Of a DNA stretch of 64,000 nucleotides, positions 44,924 through 55,200 are shown in pieces (position 1 is the first letter of the stretch; each line of letters starts with the position of its first letter). The position numbers and the translations under genes were made by a program. The notes below the pieces were generated by a model. The model was given only the letters and a program-made list of their open reading frames with translations, did not search any database and was not told the origin of the DNA. The DNA lies in contig JBGGMV010000115.1 of NCBI GenBank assembly GCA_041287865.1, forward strand, positions 1 to 64,000, in the 5' to 3' direction. The stretch comes from JAPWJZ01 sp041287865. GTDB taxonomy: Bacteria; Pseudomonadota; Alphaproteobacteria; Micavibrionales; UBA2020.

Positions 44924-45721
44924 ATGGCAAGCACCAAAACGGTTCCCGACGATATCATCGCCCTGCTCCACCGTCTCGCCGACGAAAGCGGCAAGGTGAT
45001 CGGAAAATATTTCCGCACCACGCTGGAGGTGGAGGGCAAGCAGGACGCCAGCCCTGTAACAATAGCCGACAAGCAGGCCGAACAGGCCATTCGCGCCATT
45101 CTTGAAAGGGAACGGCCGGGCGACGGCATCCACGGCGAGGAGTTCGGATCGGACGCGGGCAAGACCGGCTGGCTCTGGGTGCTTGACCCTATCGACGGCA
45201 CGAAAGCCTTCGCAACGGGCCGCCCGCTGTTCGGCACCTTGATCGGTCTGGTGCATGAAGGCGAAGCCGTAGCGGGGCTGCTCGACCAGCCGATTAACAA
45301 GGAACGCTGGATCGGCGCGCGCGGGCACGGCACAAGGCTGAATGGAAAAACGGTGAAATGCCGCCCCTGCAATGATCTCAAATCCGCGAACGTCAGCACC
45401 ACCGGCCCCGATATGTTCGAGTTCGAGGATTACCTGAAACTCTATACCTACCTGAAGGAAGAAACGGGTTTTACGCTTTACGGCGGCGATTGCTATTCCT
45501 ACGGTCAGCTGGCCGGCGGCTGGCTGGACGGCGTGGTGGAGGCCTATATGAAGCTGCACGATTACGCCGCGCTGATCCCGATTGTCGAGAACGCAGGCGG
45601 CGTGATTACCAACTGGATGGGCAATCCCCTGCCGCTGGAGCCGTCGTTTGAATCGCAGGAGGTTGTCGCCTGTGGCGACAGGCCGCTGCATGACAGGCTC
45701 TGTGAAATTTTATCATCGTAA
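44924..45721 (+). CDS. hisN: HisN-like inositol-phosphatase-family histidinol phosphatase
   Basis: 265 residues of the inositol monophosphatase superfamily. Metal sites: GEEFG (Glu pair), LDPIDGTKAF (the DPIDGT signature), and a late AYMKLHDYAALIPIVENAGG in which the Asp completes the site. KQDASPVTIADKQAE at the N-terminus is typical of the histidinol-phosphatase (HisN) branch in alphaproteobacteria. It would dephosphorylate histidinol phosphate; a related sugar phosphatase is the alternative. Followed after three bases by creA. Confidence 0.87.
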   Translation: MASTKTVPDDIIALLHRLADESGKVIGKYFRTTLEVEGKQDASPVTIADKQAEQAIRAILERERPGDGIHGEEFGSDAGKTGWLWVLDPIDGTKAFATGRPLFGTLIGLVHEGEAVAGLLDQPINKERWIGARGHGTRLNGKTVKCRPCNDLKSANVSTTGPDMFEFEDYLKLYTYLKEETGFTLYGGDCYSYGQLAGGWLDGVVEAYMKLHDYAALIPIVENAGGVITNWMGNPLPLEPSFESQEVVACGDRPLHDRLCEILSS

Positions 45722-45724
45722 GGA

Positions 45725-46228
45725 ATGAACATGAAAACAATCTTTGCCCTTTTGCTGCTGCTGCTCGCCTCCCCCGCTTTCGCGGGCGATGAACGCGAGA
45801 TTGGCGCGGTGAGCACGGCCTTCAAGCTGATCGGCCCGAACCATAAAATTATCATCACCGCCTTCGATGATCCGAAGGTGAAGGGCGTGACCTGTTACGT
45901 GGCGCGCCCGCGCACCGGCGGGATTACGGGCGGGCTTGGCCTTGCGGAAGATCCTTCGCTGGCGAGCGTGTCTTGCGTGCAGACGGGAGCTATCACCTAT
46001 ACCGGCAAACTGGATGCCGACAAAAGCGGCGAGGAAGTCTTCGATGAAAGCCGCTCGTTTATCTTCAAATCCTTGAGCATCGACCGCATCTACGACAAGG
46101 GCAACGGCAGCCTTGTGTACGTCGCGCGCACGACACGGATTATCGAGGGGTCGCCCGCGACATCCATTTCCGTGATTGCGCCGATGACATGGGACGGCGT
46201 CGCGCCGCAGAAGCCGGAATTAAAGTAA
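45725..46228 (+). CDS. creA: CreA family periplasmic protein
   Basis: 167 residues with signal peptide (IFALLLLLLASPAFA). IGAVSTAFKLIGPNHKIIITAFDDPKVKGVTCYVAR is the CreA signature in order, continued by CVQTG and the ending of the family. Function of CreA is not established. The first Met at 45725 or the one two codons later may be the start. It converges with and overlaps the methyltransferase gene at 46220 by nine bases. Confidence 0.92.
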   Translation: MNMKTIFALLLLLLASPAFAGDEREIGAVSTAFKLIGPNHKIIITAFDDPKVKGVTCYVARPRTGGITGGLGLAEDPSLASVSCVQTGAITYTGKLDADKSGEEVFDESRSFIFKSLSIDRIYDKGNGSLVYVARTTRIIEGSPATSISVIAPMTWDGVAPQKPELK

Positions 46229-46783
46229 GTAAGGAATAATGGCTTTGGTGCGATTGCGGTAGGCCTCGTAAGCGGGGCCGAATTCCGACAGCATGATCTT
46301 TTCCTCCCGCCGCCATTTGACCCAATAGGCGGGCAGCATGATGGTGACGCCGATGAGGGCTTCGATGGTACCCGCCGCCATGGCGCTGCCGAAGGCGGCC
46401 AGCAGTAACCCTGTATAAATGGGATGCCTCACCAGCGCGTAAGGGCCGGTATCGACGATCTTGTGGTTTTCCTTTAGCGCGACGGTGCCGCTCCAGTATT
46501 TGCCGAGGTGCCTGCGCGCCCAGACGGAGAAAGCATGGCCCGCGACAGTGACGGCAACACCCGTCCAGCGCAGAAATTCGCTGTCATACGCAGGGCCCAA
46601 GGAAATTTCTGGCACCTGCCCGTTGTGGAACACCGTCACCAGACCGATAAGTGTCGGAACGGTATGTTGAAGGCGCGCGAGGCCTTCGTTCTTTTTCATT
46701 TTTAAAGTGAATTGTGCGGTGACGACCCAAAGAAAGGCCCAGGCGGCCCAGAGCCATGCGCAGGCCAGTAACGCGGGGCTCAG
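46220..46783 (-). CDS. Isoprenylcysteine carboxyl methyltransferase-like protein, possible CTG start
   Basis: A small membrane methyltransferase. TGPYALVRHPIYTGLLLAAFG and EEKIMLSEFGPAYEAYRNRT are the SAM-binding RHPxY and C-terminal Glu-Glu motifs of the ICMT/DUF1295 family. The only ATG (46699) omits a first helix that is open in frame just upstream (AWLWAAWAFLWVVTAQF). Reading from the CTG at 46783 restores it and gives a four-base CTGA overlap with the transglycosylase stop. Substrate unknown. Confidence 0.82.
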   Translation of the reverse strand: MSPALLACAWLWAAWAFLWVVTAQFTLKMKKNEGLARLQHTVPTLIGLVTVFHNGQVPEISLGPAYDSEFLRWTGVAVTVAGHAFSVWARRHLGKYWSGTVALKENHKIVDTGPYALVRHPIYTGLLLAAFGSAMAAGTIEALIGVTIMLPAYWVKWRREEKIMLSEFGPAYEAYRNRTKAIIPYLL

Positions 46784-48903
46784 GGAGCCATCACGTTGCC
46801 GGCGGAGGCGAAGATGGAGCCGCGGCGGCTGTTATCCTGCGCCACGTAAACGGGCCATGTGCCTTCGGCCACGCGGTCGAGGGAGTTGAGGTCCTGCTTG
46901 TATTTCAGGCGGTAGATCCAGTAGTTGGTCAACACGCGTTCCACGAAGATGCGGGTTTCGGCGGCGGGGATGCTTTCGATGAACAATAACGGATCGTCAG
47001 GATAGTTTGCTTCCTGTTCCCAGCGCGCAAGCTTGCCGGGGCCCGCGTTATAGGCGACGCAGAGCTTGAAGAGGTTATTACCCACGACGCTGTTGTTCAG
47101 CAGTTCGTGCAGGTATTTCTGGCCGAGATCGATGTTCAGCATCGGGTCCTGCAGCCTGTCATGGGCGATGCTGTCGCCATGCGCGCGGGCGACGTGCTTC
47201 GCCGTGCCGGGCATCAGTTGCATCAGGCCGGTAGCGCCCGAGGAGCGGTTGGAGGCATCGGGCTCGAATTTCGATTCCTGACGGATGAAGGCATAGACCA
47301 GCGCCTTGTCGACATAGAAACCTTTTTCGGGCGACCAGGGGGCGTCGGGATAGAGCGCGGCGTCATACAATTTGCCGCTCTTGCCCTTGAACGAGGAACC
47401 CATGCGCATGGCCAGCGCCGGCATGCCGTTGTCGGAGGCCATGGCGATCATCGCTTCCTGCAGCAGTTCGTTGCCGGCGGGGTTCATCTGGCGCAGTTCC
47501 TGTTCGGCCAGATCGGGGCGTTCGGCATCGATCAGCGCCAGCGCACGGCGGCCGGCGGGCAGGTTGGCCAGCGCCTTGACGTGTTTATCGGACAGTTCCG
47601 GCACTTCCCAGTTGAAGCGCGCCTGTTCCATGCCCAGCGCCTTCATCGAGATAATGCCATAGAAGGTGCGCGGATATTCGGCCGCGCGGCGCAGCCAGTA
47701 GCCGACCTTTTGCGGCTGGCGGGAACGCAGGTAGGAACGCGCCGTCCAGTGCGCGGCGGCGGCCGTCATCCAGGCCGAGCTGCGGCCCGATTTTGCGGCG
47801 CTTTCGAAATGTTTCGCGGCGGCGGAATAGTCTTTCAGGCGCCATGCGGCAAGACCCGCGATCCACCCTGCCTGCGGCACATCGGCGCCCGAGCGCAGCG
47901 CGGAAGCGGACGCCAGTTCATAGGCCTTGTCGACCTTGCCGTTGTAGAAATACGACGCCGCGATATTGCCGCGCAGAGAGTCATACTCGGCGCTGTCGAA
48001 GGCGTTGCGGGTTTCGTCTTTATCAAGACGCTTCAGCGCCATCGTCGGGCTGCTGGAGACGACATGGCTGATCGATTTCATCAGGTCGCGCTGGCGCGGG
48101 CTGTGGCGCTGGTCGCCCATATAGGGCTGGGCCAGCTGGCCGACGTCGAAGTCGTGCATGCCATAGACGCCGCGGCTCGATTTGGCGGCGACGGGTTGCG
48201 CCATGCCCTTGGGGCGTTTCTTGACGGCGAGGTCATAGACCTTCTGCGCGCCCGGCAGGTCGGCGAAATTCTTCATCCAGTCGGCAAGCTCGGCATAGGT
48301 CGCGGCGTAATCGCGGCTCAGGTAGCGTTGCTGCAGCACATGGCCGATCAGGCGCAGGTCGCCCAGTTTCTCGATCTCGGCATTGGCGCGGGTGAAATCA
48401 CCCACGTCCTGAAACGCAAAGATATGGGCGTAGCGGGCGGAGTCATCGTCGGACAGGCGCTTGCCCGGGCCGAAGACGCGGGAAATAAGGGTCGGCTTGC
48501 GCTCGAGCAGGCCGTCGGGCAGACGGACTGCGGCAGTCTTGGCCTGCTGGCTGGTGTCGGCTTCGGCCTCGGCGGCGGCGATGATGCGCTCGGCCTCGGC
48601 GTTGCGGGCTTCGTCGGACAGGGCGATGACCACAACCTGCTGGTCAGGCTTGGGCAGCGGGCGCGGCAGGTCGACGTCGGCGACAATGGCCTTGACGGGC
48701 TTCGCCGGCACCAGCGCCTTGGCCGGTTTCTTCTGGGGGGCGAGTGACAACAGGAAGTCTTCGCCGGCCATGCTATCCGCAATGGCCGCGACCGGTTTCT
48801 TCATCGGCAGGGGCAAGCCTGCGGCAACGGCGACGCTCATGAAAGCGACGGTGGCAGCGACGGCCCCCAGGCCGAGCAGATGTTTCCGGGCAGTGATTGT
48901 CAA
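46780..48903 (-). CDS. Soluble lytic murein transglycosylase (Slt family)
   Basis: Cleaves peptidoglycan glycan strands with 1,6-anhydro product. A signal sequence (HLLGLGAVAATVAFMSVAVAAG) is followed by a low-complexity Lys/Pro/Ala region, a long superhelical domain (about 150-520), and a C-terminal SLT domain with RQESKFEPDASNRSSGATGL (catalytic Glu in QES) and MQLMPGTAKHVA. About 707 residues from a TTG at 48903 with AGAGGA upstream; an ATG at 48960 in frame has no ribosome-binding site. A motif repertoire similar to E. coli Slt70 but longer at the N-terminus. Confidence 0.9.
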   Translation of the reverse strand: MTITARKHLLGLGAVAATVAFMSVAVAAGLPLPMKKPVAAIADSMAGEDFLLSLAPQKKPAKALVPAKPVKAIVADVDLPRPLPKPDQQVVVIALSDEARNAEAERIIAAAEAEADTSQQAKTAAVRLPDGLLERKPTLISRVFGPGKRLSDDDSARYAHIFAFQDVGDFTRANAEIEKLGDLRLIGHVLQQRYLSRDYAATYAELADWMKNFADLPGAQKVYDLAVKKRPKGMAQPVAAKSSRGVYGMHDFDVGQLAQPYMGDQRHSPRQRDLMKSISHVVSSSPTMALKRLDKDETRNAFDSAEYDSLRGNIAASYFYNGKVDKAYELASASALRSGADVPQAGWIAGLAAWRLKDYSAAAKHFESAAKSGRSSAWMTAAAAHWTARSYLRSRQPQKVGYWLRRAAEYPRTFYGIISMKALGMEQARFNWEVPELSDKHVKALANLPAGRRALALIDAERPDLAEQELRQMNPAGNELLQEAMIAMASDNGMPALAMRMGSSFKGKSGKLYDAALYPDAPWSPEKGFYVDKALVYAFIRQESKFEPDASNRSSGATGLMQLMPGTAKHVARAHGDSIAHDRLQDPMLNIDLGQKYLHELLNNSVVGNNLFKLCVAYNAGPGKLARWEQEANYPDDPLLFIESIPAAETRIFVERVLTNYWIYRLKYKQDLNSLDRVAEGTWPVYVAQDNSRRGSIFASAGNVMAP

Positions 48904-49145
48904 AATTATCTCGTCCTCTTTTGAGCCCCCTCTAACGCAAGATCGACGTGACGGTTTCATCCGGCGGGGGCAGGAAGATGAAGATTCCTAGCCCAAAAAC
49001 CCAGGCTTGGCAAATATTTGCATAATTTCGGAAAAGGCTTTGCGGTTGCAATAGCTTACCCATAGGCCGTGATTTGATATTATGGAAAATAACTGCCCGA
49101 TTTACGCTGCGGTGCAAAATTTGCGCAGGGTGAGTCGCGGGAAGC
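48904..49145. other. Intergenic region, no gene seen
   Basis: AT-rich sequence between two minus-strand genes, holding the upstream region of the transglycosylase gene. No RNA gene, repeat or clear promoter boxes found. Confidence 0.45.
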
Positions 49146-49718
49146 TTAAGGCTTCGGCTGCAGCCTGTTCAGCGCGGCAAGGCCCGCAACGGGCATTCCT
49201 TCGCAGAACAAATCGCCCGCGCGGTCGACCCAGACGGTGCCCTGATAGCGGGTATCTCCATGCGGTTCAAGCGCATAGCCATGGATGCGGCTTTCAACCG
49301 ATCGTGTGTTCAGGAATTCCAGCGACGGTTTCAGGAAGTCGGCAAGGTAGCGCGCTTCGGGCTTGATGCCCCAGCGGCCATCGGCTTCCGGCGCCCAGAT
49401 GCCGGGCACGAAGAAATGGACGCAGGCGGTTTTATCCCCTACCCGCCCGTGCAAGGCTTCGCTGATCGCGCCTTCATGGCAGCCTTCCTCGATCGCGTAG
49501 TGGAATAGCGTATGGGTTTTGGGATTGTCTATATAACCGGCGATGCAGCCGGACAGTCCATAGGTCGCGATGCTCGACCCCTTCATCCCACTATGGGCGG
49601 CGTTCATGCCCAGCACGATGTCGAAACCGGCGTTCAGCGTTTCCCGCAGACAGGGCTGGCCACTAGCCGCGACCCGCGTAAAGCTCTCCCCTGTGTCAGA
49701 TATTCTGAAAATACCCAT
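49146..49718 (-). CDS. Hypothetical protein, loosely CheD-like
   Basis: 190 residues, soluble, no signal peptide. The stretch LNAGFDIVLGMNAAHSGMKG and then ATYGLSGCIAGYIDNP followed by TLFHYAIEEG places a Cys and a His in an order reminiscent of CheD-type glutamine deamidases, but the usual GSCVAV context is absent, so this is only a suggestion. The C-terminal half (WGIKPEARYLADFLKPSLEFL and GTVWVDRAGDLF) has no parallel that I recognise. Single-gene unit. Confidence 0.6.
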   Translation of the reverse strand: MGIFRISDTGESFTRVAASGQPCLRETLNAGFDIVLGMNAAHSGMKGSSIATYGLSGCIAGYIDNPKTHTLFHYAIEEGCHEGAISEALHGRVGDKTACVHFFVPGIWAPEADGRWGIKPEARYLADFLKPSLEFLNTRSVESRIHGYALEPHGDTRYQGTVWVDRAGDLFCEGMPVAGLAALNRLQPKP

Positions 49719-49815
49719 GGCTATCCCCTACCCAAAGACTACCGCTAAAACCTTGATATTGGCTTAATAGCGGCATCTCGGGCTAGAATTGCCTTCAACC
49801 CGGGGGGAGTTTTCG

Positions 49816-51147
49816 ATGACCAAGCCATTTATATATGTCTCTATTATATGTGTCCTGCTGGCGGGAGCGCCCGCCTGGGCGGATACGACACCCCCGGCTG
49901 AAGCGCCCAAAGGCGGCCAGAAAGATGGCGGCACCATCACGATCCAGATGGACCCCAAGGTCGCCGAGAAGAACAAGGCCTATGACGAAGCCGTCAAGAA
50001 ACTGACGCCCGAGCAGAAAGAGATCCTCACGAAGTTCGAGAAAGCCTCGATCGGCGTCAGCGACCTCGAGCTCAAGGTCATGGATAAGGCCATGCAGACG
50101 AAATTCTGCGAGGGCAAGGAAGGCACCGCGATCGCAAAGGACAAGCCGAAGTACCGCGCCCAGCTGGGCGTCTATGCGAACCAGCGTCAGTCCGTGTCGC
50201 GCGCGGCGCGGCAAAAGCTGGAGGCCGCCTGGCGCGCCGCAACCCCCTTCATCGACGCCGAGCTGTTCGATGCGCATCTGCGCTTCATGTATTCGATGAT
50301 GATGGGCATGGGCGTGCCGGTCATGAAGATCAACTTCGAAAACCACGGCTACGACAAGACCGATTGCGCCGCCGTGGCGGCCGAGCTGGACGAGGCCTTC
50401 GCGCAGTCCAGCAAGGACGGCGCGTCGCCGGCAAGCCCCAGCCCCGCGCGCCTCGACCAGATCAAGGCCGATGCCGCGGCCGGCAAGCCGCAGGCGCTGG
50501 TCGTCCTGGCGATGATGCACCTGATGGGGCAGGACGTCGAAAAAGACCCGAAGAAAGGCATGGAGCTGCTGCACCGCGCGGCGGAGGGCGGCGACGCCTA
50601 CGGCCAGTTCATGCTGGGCCTCGCCTATAGCAGCGACATGCTGGGCACGGAGCCCGACCGCGCCAAGGCCAAGCTCTGGCTCGGCAAATCGGCGGCGCAG
50701 GGCTATAAAAAGGCCGAGCTGGCGCTGGCCAGCCTCGACAAGCAGCCGCCGCCCGTCTCACAGGAAGAGATGCTGAAAAAGGCCGAAGCCGGCGACGCGG
50801 GCGCGCAGTACAGCGTCGGTTCCGGCTATCTGCAGGGCTTCGGCAAGTACGAGCGCAAGCCCGAGGAAGGCGTCAAATGGCTGCTGCTCTCCGCAGGGCA
50901 GGGCTTTCCGCTCGCCATGTCCGATCTTGGCCTGCATTTCATGAACACGAACCGCCCGACCGAAGGTCTCGGCTGGATGACCAAGGCCGCCGAGGCGGGC
51001 GTCGTCCATTCGCAGGTCGAGCTCGGGCGCTATTACGCCAGCCGCGACCGGAAACAGGCGCTGGTCTGGCTAAAAAAGGCTGCGGCGCAGGGCGATCCCC
51101 GCGCCGTCAAAATGGTGGCCCAGCTGGAAGAAGCGGCCCCGAAATAA
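49816..51147 (+). CDS. Sel1-repeat protein, exported
   Basis: 443 residues from the ATG at 49816 with GGGGGAG seven bases upstream. Signal peptide (FIYVSIICVLLAGAPAWA), then a helical N-terminal domain (about 25-205) unlike Sel1 repeats, then about five Sel1-like repeats from residue 215 (AAEGGDAYGQFMLGLAYS, SAAQGYKKAELALASLD, KAEAGDAGAQYSVGSGYL, KAAEAGVVHSQVELGRYY, KAAAQGDPRAVKMVAQLE). Expected in the periplasm as a protein-interaction scaffold. A second Sel1 protein is encoded at 43721. Function unknown. Confidence 0.88.
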   Translation: MTKPFIYVSIICVLLAGAPAWADTTPPAEAPKGGQKDGGTITIQMDPKVAEKNKAYDEAVKKLTPEQKEILTKFEKASIGVSDLELKVMDKAMQTKFCEGKEGTAIAKDKPKYRAQLGVYANQRQSVSRAARQKLEAAWRAATPFIDAELFDAHLRFMYSMMMGMGVPVMKINFENHGYDKTDCAAVAAELDEAFAQSSKDGASPASPSPARLDQIKADAAAGKPQALVVLAMMHLMGQDVEKDPKKGMELLHRAAEGGDAYGQFMLGLAYSSDMLGTEPDRAKAKLWLGKSAAQGYKKAELALASLDKQPPPVSQEEMLKKAEAGDAGAQYSVGSGYLQGFGKYERKPEEGVKWLLLSAGQGFPLAMSDLGLHFMNTNRPTEGLGWMTKAAEAGVVHSQVELGRYYASRDRKQALVWLKKAAAQGDPRAVKMVAQLEEAAPK

Positions 51148-51158
51148 TGAGGAAATAA

Positions 51159-51995
51159 TTAAAGACCCAGCTGACCGAGCTTTTCTTTCAGCTTCAGCAG
51201 GTCGGCCCAAGCCACCCTTTTCTCGAGGGGGGATTTCAGCAGGTATTCGGGGTGGAAGAGCGGCATGACGGGCACGGGTTTTTCAAGCCCTTCCGTCTTG
51301 TGCTCGGCCCATTTGCCGCGCAGGCGCATGAGCGCGGCGCTGCCGGGCATCAGAACCTTGGTCACCGCGCCGCCTAAAAAGACCAGCACGGCGGGGTTCA
51401 CCAGCTCGATATGGCGGTGGATAAAGGGCAGGCTGAGCGCCAGTTCCGCTTCCGTCGGGTTGCGGTCGCCGGGCGGGCGCCAGTTGACGATGTTCGTGAT
51501 ATAGACGTTTTCCTCGCGCGACAGGCCGATGGCGGCCAGCATCTTGTCGAGCAGCTGGCCCTGCTGCCCTGCGAAGGGGCGGCCCAGCCGGTCTTCGTCG
51601 GGCCCGGGTTTTTCGCCCACGATCATGATGCGCGCGGCGGGGTTGCCGTCGGCGAAAACCATGTTTGTGGCCGTGCGCTTCAGGGTCAGGGCGTTGAAGC
51701 CCTCCAGCGCGGCTTTCAAAGCCTCCAGCGATTTTGCCTCAGCGGCCAGCAGGCGCGCGTCGCCCAGCGCCTCGAAGGCGCCCGGGGTGGTCGCGGGTGC
51801 GGCCTCGGCGGCCGTGGGCAGCGAGACAGGCATGGTGGCGGCAGAAGGCTTGGCCGGCTGCGGGAAAGCCGAGACGACAGGCGGCGCAAGCTTCGTGCGG
51901 TCGATCGCGGCGTCGGTCATGGCTTCGTCCGCGCCGCTGTCGACGTAGAACTGCAGCAGTTCAATAGGGGAAATATCGGTGGATTCTGTCAGCAT
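51159..51995 (-). CDS. Family 4-type uracil-DNA glycosylase lacking cluster cysteines
   Basis: Removes uracil from DNA to start base excision repair. 278 residues: an N-terminal variable region rich in Ala and Pro (about 25-85), then motif 1 GEKPGPDEDRLGRPFAG, WRPPGDRNPT, LVFLGG, and motif 2 HPEYLLKSP. Family 4 enzymes hold a [4Fe-4S] cluster on four cysteines; this protein contains no cysteine at all, with Trp and other residues at those places. It should be functional by the two catalytic motifs but cluster-free. Confidence 0.85.
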   Translation of the reverse strand: MLTESTDISPIELLQFYVDSGADEAMTDAAIDRTKLAPPVVSAFPQPAKPSAATMPVSLPTAAEAAPATTPGAFEALGDARLLAAEAKSLEALKAALEGFNALTLKRTATNMVFADGNPAARIMIVGEKPGPDEDRLGRPFAGQQGQLLDKMLAAIGLSREENVYITNIVNWRPPGDRNPTEAELALSLPFIHRHIELVNPAVLVFLGGAVTKVLMPGSAALMRLRGKWAEHKTEGLEKPVPVMPLFHPEYLLKSPLEKRVAWADLLKLKEKLGQLGL

Positions 51996-52248
51996 GATGG
52001 GACGAATTTACGCGAGTCGCGCCCCCATGGCAAAAGTAATGGCAAAATAAGATCGGATTATGGGCGATTGTTCCTTGACCTTTTTATTTTCCGGATTACA
52101 TCAAAAAATCCGACTATGAAAAAGGCGATGAAATTGCCAACAGGACAAGTATACGAAAACCCGCGATTTTAAAGGTTATTTAACACTCGTCCTGTATTAA
52201 TTTCAGTAGAAGGTACTACGTCAATGTCCAAGAAATGGAGAATCTATC
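51996..52248. other. Upstream region of the giant repeat protein gene
   Basis: AT-rich sequence between divergent genes. It must hold promoters for the glycosylase gene on one side and the giant repeat-protein gene on the other, but no confident -35/-10 pair is seen. GGAGA at 52233-52237 is the likely ribosome-binding site of the giant gene. Confidence 0.5.
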
Positions 52249-55200
52249 ATGGCCGTGTTCACCGGTACTGCCAATAACGATGCCCTTAATGGCACTACAA
52301 CCAACGACACGCTGAACGGCCTCGGCGGCACGGACATCCTCAACGGCAACGGCGGCAACGACGTGCTCAACGGCGGCACGGAAGCCGACATCATGAACGG
52401 CGGACAGGGCAACGACATCTACGACGTCGAAAACGCCGGCGACACCGTCAACGAAAACGCGCTCGAAGGCACCGACCTGGTGCGCGCGACCATTTCATAC
52501 GCTCTCACCGCAAACGTCGAAAACCTGACATTGACCGGCGCAGCGGCGATCAACGGCACGGGCAACAGCCTTAACAACACCATTCTCGGCAACACCGGCG
52601 TCAACATCCTCTCCGGCGGCGGCGGCAACGACCTGCTCAACGGCGGCACAAACGCGGATACGATGGACGGCGGCCTTGGCGATGACGTTTTCGTTGTCGA
52701 CAACGCGGGCGATGTCGTCATCGAAGCCGCGGGCGAAGGCACGGATACCGTGCAATCCTCGGTCAACTACACGCTGGGCGCGGATGTCGAAAAACTGACG
52801 CTGACCGGCACCGCCGTGGTGGGCACGGGTAACATCCTCGACAACGTCATCATCGGCAACTCGGCCAACAACACCCTGACCGGCGACGACGGCGCGGATA
52901 CGCTGAACGGCGGCGCGGGCAACGACACCATGGTGGGCGGCATCGGCAACGACACCTACGTCGTCGACAAGACGACCGACGTCGTGACCGAACTGGGCGG
53001 CGAAGGCACGGACACCGTGCAATCCTCCGTCACCTACACCCTTGGCGCCAACGTCGAGAACCTGACCCTGCTCGGCACCTCGGCCATCAACGGCACGGGT
53101 AACGGCGACGACAACACCATCACCGGCAACACGGCGAACAACACGCTGAACGGCATGGTCGGCGCGGACACCATGATCGGCCTGGGCGGCAACGACCTCT
53201 ACATCGTCGACGACGCGGGCGACGTGGTGACCGAGGGCGCGGCCGCGGGCATCGACACCGTGCAGACGGGCACCAGCTACACGCTGGGCGCGAACGTCGA
53301 AAACGTGACGCTGACGGGCGTCGGCAACATCAACGCGACCGGCAACACGCTTGTCAACACCATCATCGGCAACGCCGGCGACAACACGCTGGACGGCGGC
53401 GCGGGCGCAGACAAGATGACGGGCGGCCTCGGCGACGACACGTACATCATCGACAACGCGGCCGACGGCATCACCGAAGCAACCGGCGGCGGCACGGATA
53501 CCGTGCAGGCCTCCTCCACCTATACGCTGGCCACGAACCTCGAGAACCTGACCCTGACCGGCGTCGCCAACATCAACGGCACGGGTAACTCGGCCGTAAA
53601 CATCATCACCGGCAACACCGGTAACAACACGCTGTCAGGCGCTGCGGGCGCCGACACCATGATCGGCGGCGCGGGCAACGATACCTATATCGTCGACAAC
53701 GCCCTCGACGTCATCACCGAAATCGGCGGCGAAGGCACGGATTCCGTGACAGCCTCCATCTCCTACACGCTGGGCGCGAACGTCGAGAACCTGACCTTGG
53801 GCGGCACTGCCCTCATCAACGGCACCGGCAACACCGACAACAACACCATCATCGGCAACTCGGCCAACAACGTGCTGACCGGCGATGACGGCAACGACTT
53901 CCTGAACGGCCTGGCCGGCAACGACACCATGATCGGCGGCGACGGCGACGACACCTATGTCGTCGACCGCGCGACCGACGTCGTGACCGAAGCCGCGGGC
54001 GAAGGGACGGATACCGTGCAGTCCTCCGTCACCTATACAGTGGGCGCCGAGGTCGAGAACCTGGTGCTGACCGGCACCTCCGCCATCAACGGCACCGGCG
54101 GCGCGGGCACCAACACCCTGACCGGCAACGCGGTCAACAATATCCTCGACGGCGCGGCCGGCGCGGATACCATGATCGGCCTTGCGGGTAACGACACCTA
54201 TGTGGTCGATGATGCGGGCGACGTGGTGACCGAAGTGGCGCTGGGCGGCCTTGACACCGTCAACGCTTCCATCACCTATACGCTGGGCGCGGAAGTCGAG
54301 AGCCTGAACCTGACCGGCATCGGCAACAACGACGGCACCGGCAACGCGCTTGCCAACACCATCAACGGCAACGCGGGCGACAACACCCTGGACGGCGGCC
54401 TTGGCGCGGACAAGCTGGCCGGCGGCCTCGGCAACGACACCTATGTCGTCGACAACATCGCCGACACCGTTACCGAAGCGACCGGCGCAGGCACGGATAC
54501 CGTTGAATCTTCCGTCAACCACACGCTGGCGAGCAACGTCGAGAACCTGACCCTGACCGGCATCGCCAACATCAACGCGACCGGTAACGCCGCCGTCAAC
54601 ACGCTGACCGGCAACACGGGCAATAACACGCTGTCGGGCGCTGCTGGCGCCGATACCATGATCGGTGGCGACGGCAACGACACCTATATCGTCGACAACG
54701 CGGGCGACACCGTGACCGAAGCGGCGCTGGGCGGCACAGATAGCGTGCAGTCCGCCGTCACCTACACGCTGGGCGCGGATGTCGAGAACCTGACCCTGAC
54801 CGGCACCGGCACCATCAACGGCACCGGCAACGCCGACGTCAACACCATCACCGGCAACTCCGGCAACAACGTTCTGGACGGCGCGGCTGGCGCGGATACC
54901 ATGGTCGGCGGCCTTGGCAACGACACCTACGTCGTCGACGACATGGCCGACGTGGTGACCGAGGGCGCGGCGGCCGGCACGGATCTCGTGCAGACCGATA
55001 TCACCTATACGCTGGGCGCGAACGTCGAGAACCTGACGCTGACCGGCGTCTCCGCCATCGACGGCACCGGCAACGCGCTCGCCAACACCCTCACGGGCAA
55101 TACCGCCAACAACACGCTGGACGGCGCCGCCGGCGCCGACAAGCTGCTGGGCGGCGACGGCGACGACACTTACGTTGTCGACAACGCGCTCGATGTCGTG

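Noticed and set aside
47107..48747. A 546-codon plus-strand reading frame opposite the lytic transglycosylase
   Set aside because: Antisense shadow in GC-rich DNA; the transglycosylase has an intact catalytic domain.
49082..49366. A 94-codon plus-strand frame downstream of the transglycosylase promoter region
   Set aside because: Arginine-rich, no ribosome-binding site, and it runs antisense into the real gene at 49146-49718.
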